This document shows, piece by piece, positions 38,743-47,686 of a stretch of 64,000 nt of DNA. The DNA is from CAVQUE01 sp046290435 (GTDB lineage: Bacteria; Actinomycetota; Acidimicrobiia; Acidimicrobiales; UBA8592): assembly GCA_046290435.1 (NCBI GenBank), contig JBKAGO010000003.1, positions 6,424 to 70,423 on the forward strand. Reading direction: 5' to 3'. The notes under the pieces are model-generated. The model was not told where the DNA came from. It searched no databases and saw nothing but the letters and a program-made list of their open reading frames with translations. Position 1 is the first letter of the stretch. The number at the start of each line of letters is the position of its first letter. The translations under genes and the position numbers were made by a program.

Positions 38743-39972
38743 TCACGACGCCGCCGTGGGGGTGAAGCGGATCGGCAGGTTGCTCCAGCCGGTCACGTTG
38801 CCGGAATGGAACCGGACCTTGGCGTCGTGGTCGACCTCGTAGTCGGGCAGGCGCCGGTGGATCTCCTCGAACGCCACCTTGCCCTCCATGCGGGCCAGGG
38901 CGGCGCCCAGGCAGAAGTGGGCGCCATAGCCGAAGGCGAGGTGACGGTCGGGGCGGCGGCCGATGTCGAAGTCCTCGGCGGTTGGGCCGAACTCGCGCTC
39001 GTCGTGGTTGGCCGCCCCGATGAGCAACAGCACCGAGTCGCCGGCGTGCATCGTGGCGCCGTGGCGTTCGATGTCGGTGGTGAGCGTCCGGTGCATGTAC
39101 TGCGTGGAGTTGTGGAAGCGCAGGACCTCTTCGACGGTGCCCGGCACGAGCGACAGGTCGGCGACGATGCGGTCGCGCTGGTCGGGATGCCGGGACAACA
39201 GCTCGACACCGTTGGCGACCATCTTGGTGGTGGTCTCGTGGCCGGCGATGACGAACAGCACGCAGAACCCGAGCAGCTCCTCCTCGGTGAGGCGGCGGCC
39301 CTCGACCTCGGCGGTGAGCAGGTCGTTGAGCAGGCCGCTGCCCTCGCCGGCGCGACGCTTAGGGAGGTCGTCGATGAAGTACTGCAGCAGGTCGAACATG
39401 CCCTGCGCGGCTTCGTGCGGGATGGTCATCGAGCCGTCCTCGCGGATGAGGATCTTGTCGGCGTAGCCGCGCAACTCGGTGCGGTCGGCGGCCGGGATGC
39501 CGAGCACCGAGGCGATGACCTCCATCGGGAACGGCCCGGTGATGTCCTCGACGAGATCGCACTCGCCGTGCCCGGCGACGGCGTCGATGTAGCCGCAGAC
39601 GATGCGACGGACCTCGTCCTCCATGTCGGCGACCCGGCGCCCGGTGAACACCCGCGACACCAGCTTGCGGAACTGGGTGTGGTCGGGCGGGTCGAGCTCG
39701 ATCATCTGCTCGAAGCCGCCGCCCTGGCCGGCGGTGATGGGCCGGCGGTTCTCGAGCGCCACGCCACCACGGGACGAGAACGTCTCGAAGTCGCGGAAGG
39801 CCTCGAGGACGTCGTCGAAGCGGCTGAGGACCCAGAAGCGGAGCTCGGGATTCCAGTACGCGGGCGCCTCGTCGCGCAGGCGCCGATACGTGACGTACGG
39901 GTCGTCGTGGACCGCGAAGGCGTACGGGTTGTAGACGAGGTCCGGGGTGTCGGTGGTGCTGGCGGCGGACAT
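38743..39972 (-). CDS. Cytochrome P450
   Basis: 409 residues, a soluble bacterial P450. Heme-binding loop FGYGAHFCLGAALAR with Cys354, I-helix oxygen-activation motif AGHETT (243-248) and the E-x-x-R pair (Glu282, Arg285) are present. Its general look resembles actinobacterial CYPs that hydroxylate terpenes, fatty acids or steroids; the substrate cannot be assigned. No ferredoxin gene is adjacent. A TAGCGT box ends 6 nt before the ATG and touches a palindromic operator, so control by the divergent TetR protein is likely. Confidence 0.95.
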   Translation of the reverse strand: MSAASTTDTPDLVYNPYAFAVHDDPYVTYRRLRDEAPAYWNPELRFWVLSRFDDVLEAFRDFETFSSRGGVALENRRPITAGQGGGFEQMIELDPPDHTQFRKLVSRVFTGRRVADMEDEVRRIVCGYIDAVAGHGECDLVEDITGPFPMEVIASVLGIPAADRTELRGYADKILIREDGSMTIPHEAAQGMFDLLQYFIDDLPKRRAGEGSGLLNDLLTAEVEGRRLTEEELLGFCVLFVIAGHETTTKMVANGVELLSRHPDQRDRIVADLSLVPGTVEEVLRFHNSTQYMHRTLTTDIERHGATMHAGDSVLLLIGAANHDEREFGPTAEDFDIGRRPDRHLAFGYGAHFCLGAALARMEGKVAFEEIHRRLPDYEVDHDAKVRFHSGNVTGWSNLPIRFTPTAAS

Positions 39973-39978
39973 GGCCGC

Positions 39979-40014
39979 ACGCTACATGACAACAGGTGTC
40001 ATGTCGACTAGCGT
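39979..40014. promoter_or_regulatory. TetR-type operator and overlapping divergent promoters
   Basis: ACATGACA (39984-39991), spacer ACAGG, TGTCATGT (39997-40004) form a perfect 8-bp inverted repeat. On the minus strand TAGCGT (39984-39979) would be the P450 -10; on the plus strand TAGCGT (40009-40014) follows the palindrome. A bound dimer would block both. Confidence 0.75.
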
Positions 40015-40574
40015 GCCCGCTCATCGCTGCACTGGAACGAACCGCCGACCGGCGGGCCGAGCTGGCCCGAGCCGCCTACGAGATGATCGCCGAACGCGGC
40101 GTCGACGGCCTGTCGCTGCGCGCCGTGGCCCGACGCTTCGGGGCCACCACCGGCCTGGTCAGCCACCACTTCCTCGATCGGGCCGAGCTGGTGCAGGCCG
40201 CCCTCGACCACGCCACCGCCGTCATCACAGAGCGAATCCTCGCCGTCGCCGCCGACGCCGACCCCCTCACGATCCTCGCCGAGGTCCTGCCCACCGACGC
40301 CGCGACCATCGAGAACTGGCGCTTCGCCCTGGCCGTGCGCGTGGGCTCGCTCGCCGACACCGACCTGGCACCCTTCGACCAGGCAATCACCCGCCGCTGG
40401 ACCGAAGGCCTCCCAGCCCGCCTCGTCGGCCACGTCGACACCGATCCCGACGTCGCCGCCGCGCATCTCATGACCCTCGTCGACGGCATCGCGCTGCGCG
40501 CCGTGCTCGATCCCGGCGCCTGGCCCCGCGAACGCCAACTCGACCATCTACGACGGGGCCTCGCAGCCCTCTAG
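39996..40574 (+). CDS. TetR family transcriptional regulator
   Basis: 192 residues as read from GTG 39996. The N-terminal HTH is clear (AAYEMIAERGVDGLSLRAVA, then RRFGATTGLVSHHFLDRAEL) and the rest is the helical ligand-binding domain. The only standard in-frame start is this GTG, which lies inside the operator; if transcription begins after the second TAGCGT box, an ATC codon at 40023 would be the leaderless start, a rare choice. The regulator probably controls the P450 operon and perhaps the following SDR and aldehyde dehydrogenase genes. Confidence 0.85.
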   Translation: MSCRLACPLIAALERTADRRAELARAAYEMIAERGVDGLSLRAVARRFGATTGLVSHHFLDRAELVQAALDHATAVITERILAVAADADPLTILAEVLPTDAATIENWRFALAVRVGSLADTDLAPFDQAITRRWTEGLPARLVGHVDTDPDVAAAHLMTLVDGIALRAVLDPGAWPRERQLDHLRRGLAAL

Positions 40575-40593
40575 ACCACCTCCAGGAGGATCC

Positions 40594-41343
40594 ATGTCCG
40601 AACGATTCGACGGCCGCGTGGCCATCGTGACCGGTGCCGGTGGCGGCATCGGCGAGGCCTACGCCCGGGCGCTGCACGCCGAGGGGGCGTCGGTGGTCAT
40701 CGCCGAGCTGAACGACGAGGCCGGCCGGCGCGTGGCCGACGACCTGGGCGAACGGGCCCTGTTCGTGCGCACCGACGTCGGCGACCCGGCCAGCACCGAT
40801 GCCATGGCCGAGGCCACGATGGAGGCGTTCGGCGCCATCCATCATCTGGTCAACAACGCCGCCATCTTCGGCGACATGGAGCTCGCCGGGCTCACCAACG
40901 TCGACTACGACTACCTCGACCGGTTCCTGAAGGTCAACACGCTCGGGGCGCTGCACTGCACCCGCTCGGTCATGCGGCCCATGACCAAGGCCGGCGGCGG
41001 CAGCATCGTCAACCAGTCCTCGACCGCGGCGTGGATGGGCATCTCGGGCTTCTACGGCCTCGCAAAGGCAGGGGTCAACTTCCTGACCACCTCGCTCGCC
41101 CACGAGCTGGCGTTCCGCAACATCCGCATCAACGCCATCGCTCCCGGCCCCACCGACACCGCAGCGCTCGGCAAGCAGGTGCCCGACGAGTTCCGCGATC
41201 CGCTGGTGGCGTCGCTGGCCATCAAGCGTCTCGGCACGCCCGACGACCACGTCGGACCGGTGCTGTTCCTGTTGTCCGACGAGGCCAAGTGGATCACCGG
41301 CCACATCCTGGCCGTCGACGGCGGCCAGATCACCCGGATCTGA
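40594..41343 (+). CDS. Short-chain dehydrogenase/reductase
   Basis: 249 residues, classical SDR: TGAGGGIG at 13-20, NNAA, Ser142/143 and Tyr154-x3-Lys158 (FYGLAKAG), ending in ITGHILAVDGGQ. A strong ribosome-binding site (AGGAGG) lies before the ATG. Probably oxidises a secondary alcohol made by the P450 (inference from context). It is followed 8 bp later by the aldehyde dehydrogenase gene. Confidence 0.93.
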   Translation: MSERFDGRVAIVTGAGGGIGEAYARALHAEGASVVIAELNDEAGRRVADDLGERALFVRTDVGDPASTDAMAEATMEAFGAIHHLVNNAAIFGDMELAGLTNVDYDYLDRFLKVNTLGALHCTRSVMRPMTKAGGGSIVNQSSTAAWMGISGFYGLAKAGVNFLTTSLAHELAFRNIRINAIAPGPTDTAALGKQVPDEFRDPLVASLAIKRLGTPDDHVGPVLFLLSDEAKWITGHILAVDGGQITRI

Positions 41344-41351
41344 GGCCCACC

Positions 41352-42812
41352 ATGAACGAACAACCACTCCTGATCGACGGGGTCCTGCGCGCAGCGCAGG
41401 GCGATGCCACATTCGACGTCGTCGATCCCGCCACCGGCGAGGTCAGCGGCCGGGCCCCCGACGCCACCGCCGACGACATCGACGAGGCCATCGGCGCAGC
41501 GCGCCGGGCATTCGACGACGGCACCTGGGCCACCGACCCCGCGGCGCGGGCCAGGGGCCTGCGCCAGTTGCACGAGGCGCTCGTCGCCCACACCGACGAG
41601 CTCACCGAGCTGACCATCGCGGAGGTCGGCGCACCCCTCGGCGCGTGCGGCACCATCCAGGTGGTCGAGCCCCTGAAGTTCCTGCCGTACTACGCAGACC
41701 TCGCCGAGTCCTACGCCTGGTCCGAGTCGCTCGGTGTCGCCGACACCATGGGCGGGCCCGCCGACCGGTGGACCGAGCGCGAACCCATCGGTGTCGTCGG
41801 GGCCATCAGCCCGTGGAACGTCCCCAACCAGATCAACCTGGCCAAGATCGCCCCGGCGCTCGCCGCAGGCTGCACGGTCGTGCTGAAGCCGGCGCCCGAC
41901 ACGCCGCTGACCGGGCTGTTCCTCGGGCGGATGGTCGCCGAGCACACCGACATCCCGGCAGGTGCGCTCAACGTCGTCACCGCCGCCGACAAGACCGCGG
42001 GCGAGGCCCTGGTGCGCGACCCCCGGGTCGACATGGTCAGCTTCACCGGCTCGACCGCCACGGGACGGCGGATCATGGAGGTCGCTGCGGCCACCATCAA
42101 GAAGGTTTTCCTGGAGCTCGGCGGCAAGTCGGTGCACCTGATCCTCGACGACGTCGAGGACTTCGGCGGGCCAGCGGTGACGGCGGCGTTCGGCATGGCC
42201 ATGGTGGCCGGGCAGGGCTGCGCGCTCACCACCCGGGTGCTGCTCCCCCGCTCTCGCTACGACGAGGGCGTCGAGGCCCTGGCGTCGATGATGACGGCCG
42301 TCCCGCCAGGCGACCCGCGCGACCCGGGCACGATGCTCGGCCCGCTGATCAGCGCGGCGCAGCGCGATCGGGTCGAGAGCTACGTCCGCGCCGGCGTCGA
42401 CCAGGGCGCCCGCATCGTCTGCGGCGGCAAGCGCCCCGACGGCTTCGACCGGGGCTTCTACTACGAGCCCACCCTGCTGGCCGATGTCACCAACGACATG
42501 GTGGTGGCCACCGACGAGATCTTCGGTCCGGTTCTGGTCGCAATCGCCTACGACGACGATGACGACGCCGTGCGCATCGCCAACGACTCCATCTACGGCC
42601 TGTCCGGCGCGGTGTTCTCCGCCGACGAGGACCGCGCGCTCGGCGTCGCCCGCCGCATCCGCACCGGCACCATGTCGATCAACGGCGGCGTCTGGTACGG
42701 CTGCGACGTGCCCTTCGGCGGCTACAAGCAGTCGGGCGTCGGCCGCGAGATGGGCGTCGCCGGTTTCGAGGAGTACCTCCAGACCCGCGCCTTCGCCCGC
42801 CCCGCCGGCTGA
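41352..42812 (+). CDS. Aldehyde dehydrogenase
   Basis: 486 residues with the NAD(P)-dependent ALDH set: oxyanion Asn156 (SPWN), Glu255 (LELGGKS), catalytic Cys290 (GQGCALTT), and EIFGPVL. It converts an aldehyde to a carboxylate, the step expected before CoA activation by the ligase gene nearby. Cotranscribed with the SDR gene. Confidence 0.96.
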   Translation: MNEQPLLIDGVLRAAQGDATFDVVDPATGEVSGRAPDATADDIDEAIGAARRAFDDGTWATDPAARARGLRQLHEALVAHTDELTELTIAEVGAPLGACGTIQVVEPLKFLPYYADLAESYAWSESLGVADTMGGPADRWTEREPIGVVGAISPWNVPNQINLAKIAPALAAGCTVVLKPAPDTPLTGLFLGRMVAEHTDIPAGALNVVTAADKTAGEALVRDPRVDMVSFTGSTATGRRIMEVAAATIKKVFLELGGKSVHLILDDVEDFGGPAVTAAFGMAMVAGQGCALTTRVLLPRSRYDEGVEALASMMTAVPPGDPRDPGTMLGPLISAAQRDRVESYVRAGVDQGARIVCGGKRPDGFDRGFYYEPTLLADVTNDMVVATDEIFGPVLVAIAYDDDDDAVRIANDSIYGLSGAVFSADEDRALGVARRIRTGTMSINGGVWYGCDVPFGGYKQSGVGREMGVAGFEEYLQTRAFARPAG

Positions 42813-42896
42813 GCCGGTCTGCCGCATCGGGCGCCGGCGCCCTGCCGGCTCGCCCTACGGCGCCCTAGCGGCAGCGACGCAAGTCGGCCGAGCGGC

Positions 42897-42917
42897 CGGG
42901 CGGGCCGGCCCCGCCCG
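42897..42917. terminator. Candidate bidirectional terminator
   Basis: CGGGCGG, loop GCCGGCC, CCGCCCG forms a perfect 7-bp stem between the convergent aldehyde dehydrogenase and 443-residue unknown genes. No U-tract is seen, as is usual in this GC range. Confidence 0.45.
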
Positions 42918-42922
42918 CGGGC

Positions 42923-44254
42923 TCAGCCGCCGATGACCACCGGCGTCTCGGGTCGAGCCGTCAGGTCGATGCGCGCGATCTCGCCGCCGGCCACCATCTC
43001 GGCCGCCCAGTGCTCGGCGACGGGGTCGGCATCGGGGTCGATGACGATCTCCCAGGCCAGCTCGGCCGGCCCTTCGTCGATGGTCGCGGGATCGAGCGGC
43101 CGCACCCGGGCGCGGGGGTTGACCGCCTGGGCGAGGTGCTCGAAGCCGGGCCGGTCGGGCTCGTGCAGCCAGCTGAGCGGGCTACGGCACACGTCGTCGC
43201 CGAGACCGACCGAGGGCTCGACCCACAGGCGGAGCCGGTCGGGTCCGTCGACGGCCACGCCGTAGCGCAGGTAGTCGTCGGGCAGCAGCGGATCGATCTG
43301 GAGGTGTTTGGCGATGGCGTCGGCGTCGTCGCCGACGATGCCCAGCGCCGTGCCGATCCGGCGGACCATCTGGGGCGCCATGGCGGCCAGGTGCTGGGGT
43401 GCGGCCTCGTCGAGCAACTCGGGCGAGAAGTTGGCGTCGACCGACAGGTACGCCGCCCGCATGAGCAGGTGGATGTCGATGGCGAACTCGGTGACCTGGC
43501 GCACGAGCACCGCGTGGGAGAAGTCCTCGAGGCGCAGGTCGGGACGGAACTCGCCTGCGTAGTCGTCGAGTCCGCCCGGCTCACGGGACTCGCCCAGGGG
43601 GATCTCGAAGTCGGCCACCGCGCTCGACCACATGATCTCGTCGGTCGGCTCGCCCGGCGCCGCTCCTGGTGCGTCGGGCAGGACCCGGACCTCCCACCGG
43701 CAGTGGTCGCCGGTGAACTCGTCGGGCTTGGGCGGGCGGTGGATCGGGATGGCGCGCAGCTTCGGGTTGGTGATCGAGAGCGTGGCGTCGAAGGTGCGGT
43801 CCTCCATGTGGTGACACATGTTGGTGACCATGGCCGGATCGTTGCGGCTGAGCTCGCGCAGGTAGTCGTGGGCGCCGCAGAACGGCAGCCAGAAGTAGCC
43901 GAGGTCGTGGTCGACGACCTCGAAGCGGAAGTCGAGGAAGTGGTGCGGGGCCCCGACGTCGAACTGGAAGCTCTTGAGGGCCTCGGCCACGCCGTCGCCG
44001 GCGATGCCCAGGTTGGCCTTGTTGCGGGTGGTGTAGATGGGGCTCGCGCCCATCCACTCGGCGTCGGCGTGGCGGATGGTGGCGTCCTGGCCGTGCGCGA
44101 TGGCGATGTGGGGCATCAGCGCCCGGTCGTGGTACATCGACAACAACATGACCTCGCGCGCCAGCCGTGCCAGCGCAGAGCGAGAGAGCCGGGCCGGCGA
44201 CCAGTCGGGGTCGAAGGGGCCGGCGTAGTCGTCGGCCACGGAGTGGGTGCTCAC
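42923..44254 (-). CDS. Conserved-type unknown protein with internal duplication
   Basis: 443 residues, soluble. Two related segments, DDYAGPFDPDWSPARL at 8-23 and DDYAGEFRPDLRLEDF at 230-245, are each followed by a helix with E-x(5,6)-D/H and MRAAYLSV-like residues, indicating an ancient duplication of a ~220-residue unit. Conserved-looking polar motifs include CGAHDYLREL (126-135) and CHHMED (147-152). I cannot assign a family. It is the last gene of the seven-gene acyl-CoA operon; its ATG overlaps the stop of the preceding gene. Confidence 0.75.
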   Translation of the reverse strand: MSTHSVADDYAGPFDPDWSPARLSRSALARLAREVMLLSMYHDRALMPHIAIAHGQDATIRHADAEWMGASPIYTTRNKANLGIAGDGVAEALKSFQFDVGAPHHFLDFRFEVVDHDLGYFWLPFCGAHDYLRELSRNDPAMVTNMCHHMEDRTFDATLSITNPKLRAIPIHRPPKPDEFTGDHCRWEVRVLPDAPGAAPGEPTDEIMWSSAVADFEIPLGESREPGGLDDYAGEFRPDLRLEDFSHAVLVRQVTEFAIDIHLLMRAAYLSVDANFSPELLDEAAPQHLAAMAPQMVRRIGTALGIVGDDADAIAKHLQIDPLLPDDYLRYGVAVDGPDRLRLWVEPSVGLGDDVCRSPLSWLHEPDRPGFEHLAQAVNPRARVRPLDPATIDEGPAELAWEIVIDPDADPVAEHWAAEMVAGGEIARIDLTARPETPVVIGG

Positions 44255-44988
44255 AGTTCCTCCCAGTCGGTCCGGTCGCTACGAGCCGGTTGGCGCCCGA
44301 TGCGCCATGGGCACAGCTCGGCGGCGACCAGCAGGATCCGATGCCAGTCGACGACATGGGTTCGGGACTCGCGCCGCCACCCGGCGACGGCCGGCTCGGA
44401 CTGGGCCTGCTCCCCTGCCGCCCACGCCGGCCAGTCGGAGATGGCCCACAACAGGATGACCTCGTCGTCGTCGCGCATGGCGGTGCGCCAGGCGCCGACC
44501 AGGCGCCAGCCCAGCGGGCGGTAGGCGTCGGCAGCGACCCCGCCCGCGAGAGCGAGAACCTCGGGGGCCGTTCCCGGCGTGCACCGCAGCGTCTCGTGGG
44601 CGAAGACCGTGGCCCGCTCGCCGGCGGCCAGGTGCTGACCGATGGTGGGCATGTCCGGGGCCGGCACCAGCACCCGGTCGTAGCCGCCGCGACGGAACTC
44701 CGACGCGGCCTGCCACCACTTGGCGAGCTTGGGGTCCTGCATCGCCGGGCCCACGGCCTCGCCGGCGAACGACGCCGCCAGGCCGTCGAAGCCAGGTTCC
44801 TCCCAGATGTTGCACACCTGGGGCCACTGGCCGGTGGTGCCGAGCACAGCCCACACGCCGAAGCACTGCTGGGCGCGGTCCTCCTGGGCGCTCGGGCTCC
44901 AGTTGGCGAGCATGTGGTGCATGTAGTTCGCCCGGTGCGTGCCCCGGATGTCGATGAATTCGTGGATGTAGACGCGGTCGTTGGTCAT
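44251..44988 (-). CDS. Unknown protein, possible dimeric alpha/beta-barrel (NIPSNAP-like)
   Basis: 245 residues, soluble. The opening (RVYIHEFIDIRGTHRANYMH) and a second similar strand in the C-terminal half (EVILLWAISDWPAWAA) suggest two ferredoxin-like repeats of the dimeric alpha/beta-barrel type. This is a fold guess; no catalytic residues are evident. Located in the acyl-CoA operon, 10 bp after the glyoxalase-like gene and overlapping the next gene by 4 bp. Confidence 0.65.
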   Translation of the reverse strand: MTNDRVYIHEFIDIRGTHRANYMHHMLANWSPSAQEDRAQQCFGVWAVLGTTGQWPQVCNIWEEPGFDGLAASFAGEAVGPAMQDPKLAKWWQAASEFRRGGYDRVLVPAPDMPTIGQHLAAGERATVFAHETLRCTPGTAPEVLALAGGVAADAYRPLGWRLVGAWRTAMRDDDEVILLWAISDWPAWAAGEQAQSEPAVAGWRRESRTHVVDWHRILLVAAELCPWRIGRQPARSDRTDWEEL

Positions 44989-44998
44989 CGGGTGGGCC

Positions 44999-45391
44999 TC
45001 ATGCGTCGGGTGTCTCCTCGAGGATCTCCCAGACGTTGCCGTCGGGATCGGCGATCAGGGCGAAGCGGGCGCCGGGCCGGTGGGCGGTCACCGGGTTGAG
45101 CACCGTGCCGCCGGCGGCGGTGACGCGCTGGACCTCGACCTCCGCGTCGTCGACGTGCAGGGCCGCGTAGGCGAAGCCGGTGTCGGCGAACCAGGGGTCG
45201 CGTGCCGGGCGCTCCCGGGCGCCGTCGGCAGGTTGGTAGATCTTCAGCTCGGCCTGGTCGCGGCGCAGCCGGTGCACCTCGCCCTGGGGGAAGCTGAGCA
45301 CCACGTGGGTCTCGAACCCCAGTGCCCGTTGGTAGAAGGCGGCCAGCGCGGCGGCGTCGAGGCTGACGATGCCGGCTTCGAGGGTGGTCAT
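44999..45391 (-). CDS. VOC (glyoxalase/dioxygenase-like) family protein
   Basis: 130 residues with paired beta-alpha-beta-beta-beta units: IVSLDAAALAAFYQRALGFE and ALIADPDGNVWEILE, the typical VOC ending. The metal ligands are only partly visible (Glu near the end), so enzymatic activity is uncertain; an epimerase role in acyl-CoA metabolism is possible. The ATG at 45391 overlaps the upstream crotonase stop (ATGA). Confidence 0.85.
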   Translation of the reverse strand: MTTLEAGIVSLDAAALAAFYQRALGFETHVVLSFPQGEVHRLRRDQAELKIYQPADGARERPARDPWFADTGFAYAALHVDDAEVEVQRVTAAGGTVLNPVTAHRPGARFALIADPDGNVWEILEETPDA

Positions 45392-46188
45392 CGGATCTCC
45401 TCCCAGCGCGGGTCGCGTCGCTCGGCGAACGCCTGCGGCCCTTCGTCCTGATCGGGATGACCCCACATGCCCACGAGGTGACCGGCACCGGTGCGACACG
45501 CCGCGGTGAGGCCGCTCTCGAGGGCGCCCCACAGCGCCTTCTTGGTGGCGGCCATGGCGGCGGGCGAGTTCCGGGCGATCTGCTCGCCGAGATGCTGGGC
45601 GTGGGTACGCAGGTCGTCGTCGGCGATGACCTCGGAGATGATGCCGAGCTCCCGTGCCCGGTGGGCGTCGATGCGTTCGTGGCGGCCCATCAGCGCCATG
45701 CGGGTGATGGCCTCCATGGGCGAACGTTTGGCCAGCCCGATGGTCTCGAAGGCCGAGACCTGCCCGACCGAGACGTGCGGGTCGACGAAGGTGGCCGACG
45801 CGGCGGCGATGGCGATGTCGGCGTCGGCCACGAAGTGCAGTCCCCCACCGGCGCAGGTGCCGTTGACGGCGACGATGACGGGCTTCCAGACCTCGCAGTG
45901 CCAGGCGGTCAGCTTCAGCGCGGCGTCGCGGGTCTGGCGCGAGCTGCGGCGCAACGCCTCGGGGTTGCGGGCCAACTCGACCACGTCGAGGCCGGTCTGG
46001 AACGCCCGACCGTTGCCGGTGTTGACGATGACCCGCACCGCCGGGTCGGCGGCGAGTTCGGCCCAGGCAGCTTCGAGCTCGTCGAACATGGCGGCGTTGA
46101 TGGCGTTGCCCGACGCGGGCCGGTCGAAGACGAGCCAGCCCACCGGACCCTGCCGGGTGACCTCGAGCGTGGAGTAGTCGTCGCTCAT
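45388..46188 (-). CDS. Enoyl-CoA hydratase/isomerase (crotonase) family protein
   Basis: 266 residues with the crotonase fold: GWLVFDRPASGNAINAAMFD, the oxyanion loop CAGGGLHFVADADIA. In the catalytic region SATFVDPHVSVGQVSAFETI the two canonical hydratase Glu positions are not Glu, so another crotonase reaction is likely. It is a close relative of the crotonase at 47683-48519, including the unusual C-terminal MWGHPDQDEGPQAFAERRDP. A 58-bp gap with low-complexity GCTCGCTGCGCTCGCTC precedes it. Confidence 0.88.
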   Translation of the reverse strand: MSDDYSTLEVTRQGPVGWLVFDRPASGNAINAAMFDELEAAWAELAADPAVRVIVNTGNGRAFQTGLDVVELARNPEALRRSSRQTRDAALKLTAWHCEVWKPVIVAVNGTCAGGGLHFVADADIAIAAASATFVDPHVSVGQVSAFETIGLAKRSPMEAITRMALMGRHERIDAHRARELGIISEVIADDDLRTHAQHLGEQIARNSPAAMAATKKALWGALESGLTAACRTGAGHLVGMWGHPDQDEGPQAFAERRDPRWEEIR

Positions 46189-46246
46189 CGTCTCGCCCGC
46201 TCGTCGACGGCCGAACGGGCCGGGCGGCCCCGCTCGCTGCGCTCGC

Positions 46247-47686
46247 TCATGACCGCCCCAGTTCTCGTTTGAGGATCTTGCCGACCTCCGAGCGCGGCAG
46301 CGCTGCGACCCGTTCGTAGCGAACGGGGACCTTGTAGGGCACCAGGGCCGCACGGCAGGCGGCGTCGAGGATGTCGTCGGTGACGGCGTCGTCGGCCACG
46401 ACATAGGCGACCGGCACCTCGCCGAGGCGGTCGTCGCGTTCGCCGACCACTGCGGCTTCGCGCACGCCCGGGACGGCCTCGAGCACCTCTTCGACCTCGA
46501 CGGGGGGCACCTTGTTGCCGCCACGGTTGACGAGGTCGCCGATGCGACCTTCGATCCAGACGAACCCGGCGTCGTCGATGCGGGCGAGGTCGCCGGTGCG
46601 GACGAACCCGTCGGCGCCGAGGCGGTCGCCGAGCCCGGCGCGGACGCCGTCGCTGGGCGGGACCGGCGGGCGGACGTGGAGCTCGCCGACGCCGTTGTCG
46701 TCGGGGTCGTCCACCCGGACCGACACGCCCGGGTGGGGGCGGCCGGCGGCGCCGAGGCGTTCGGGGTGGTCGCGGGCGTCGGCAGCGGTCCAGCCGACGA
46801 CCTCGCCGAGCTCGGCCTGGCCGTAGCCGTTGAGCACGGTCACCCCGAACCGGTCGATGAACCGTCGGGCCTGGAACGGCGACAGGGGCGCCGTGATGGA
46901 CCTGACGTAGCGCAGGGGCGTGAGGTCGTCGACGGCCGGTTCGTCGCAGAGCATCACCATGGCGGGCGGGGGCAGCACGGTGGAGCGGATCTGGTGGCGG
47001 GCCACGAGGGTGGCGAAGTCGACCGGGTCGAAGCGGTCCATCAGCACGACCTCGGCGCCGGCTCGGAGCCCGAACAGGGCGTTGTAGATGCCGGCGTTGA
47101 GCGCCATCGACACCGGGATGAGGTTGGGCGTGGGGGTCTTGGCGGCGGGTGCCTGGGCCGGCGGTGCCCCTGTGGTGCTGGGGCTCGTGGACGGGGTCTC
47201 TGAGGTCGCGGCCGCCGAGCCCCGCAGCGGACCGAGCACGCGGTCGATGATCTCGAGGTAGGCGTCGTGGTGGTGCAGGATCGGCGTCGGCCGGCCCGTG
47301 GTGCCCGAGGTCCACAGCACGAACGCGACACCGGCGTCGTGGGTGACGGCGCCGTCGAGCACGGTGACGCCGGCGTCGTCGATCCGGGCGGCGGCGCCGG
47401 TGTCGGCCTCGATGCGGGCGGCTTCGGCGTCGGGCAGGCGGGGGTTGAGCGGCACGAACACGCCCCCCGCCGCCCACACCGCGAACATCGACACGACGGT
47501 GTCGACGCCGGACTCGTGCCGGACGGCGACCGGGCGTCCCGCACAGACGCCTGCGGCGGCGAGCTGCTCGGCCCGCTCGGCGACTGCGGCACGTGCCCGA
47601 CCGGCGGTGAGATGACGCTCCAGGCCGTGCAGGAGCGGCTGGTCGTCGCCGAAGGGGTGCTCGGTGAGCAGCGAGCCGAGGGTCAC
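46247..47686 (-). CDS. AMP-dependent acyl-CoA synthetase/ligase
   Basis: 479 residues, ANL superfamily: P-loop LWTSGTTGRPTP, adenylate motif NGYGQAELGEVV, hinge RTGDLARID...GRIGDLVNRGG and the C-terminal catalytic Lys in RSEVGKILKREL. A Ser/Thr/Pro-rich insert (ETPSTSPSTTGAPPAQAP) sits after the P-loop segment. It should activate a carboxylic acid, perhaps the product of the aldehyde dehydrogenase. The GTG at 47686 overlaps the upstream stop (GTGA). Confidence 0.93.
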   Translation of the reverse strand: MTLGSLLTEHPFGDDQPLLHGLERHLTAGRARAAVAERAEQLAAAGVCAGRPVAVRHESGVDTVVSMFAVWAAGGVFVPLNPRLPDAEAARIEADTGAAARIDDAGVTVLDGAVTHDAGVAFVLWTSGTTGRPTPILHHHDAYLEIIDRVLGPLRGSAAATSETPSTSPSTTGAPPAQAPAAKTPTPNLIPVSMALNAGIYNALFGLRAGAEVVLMDRFDPVDFATLVARHQIRSTVLPPPAMVMLCDEPAVDDLTPLRYVRSITAPLSPFQARRFIDRFGVTVLNGYGQAELGEVVGWTAADARDHPERLGAAGRPHPGVSVRVDDPDDNGVGELHVRPPVPPSDGVRAGLGDRLGADGFVRTGDLARIDDAGFVWIEGRIGDLVNRGGNKVPPVEVEEVLEAVPGVREAAVVGERDDRLGEVPVAYVVADDAVTDDILDAACRAALVPYKVPVRYERVAALPRSEVGKILKRELGRS

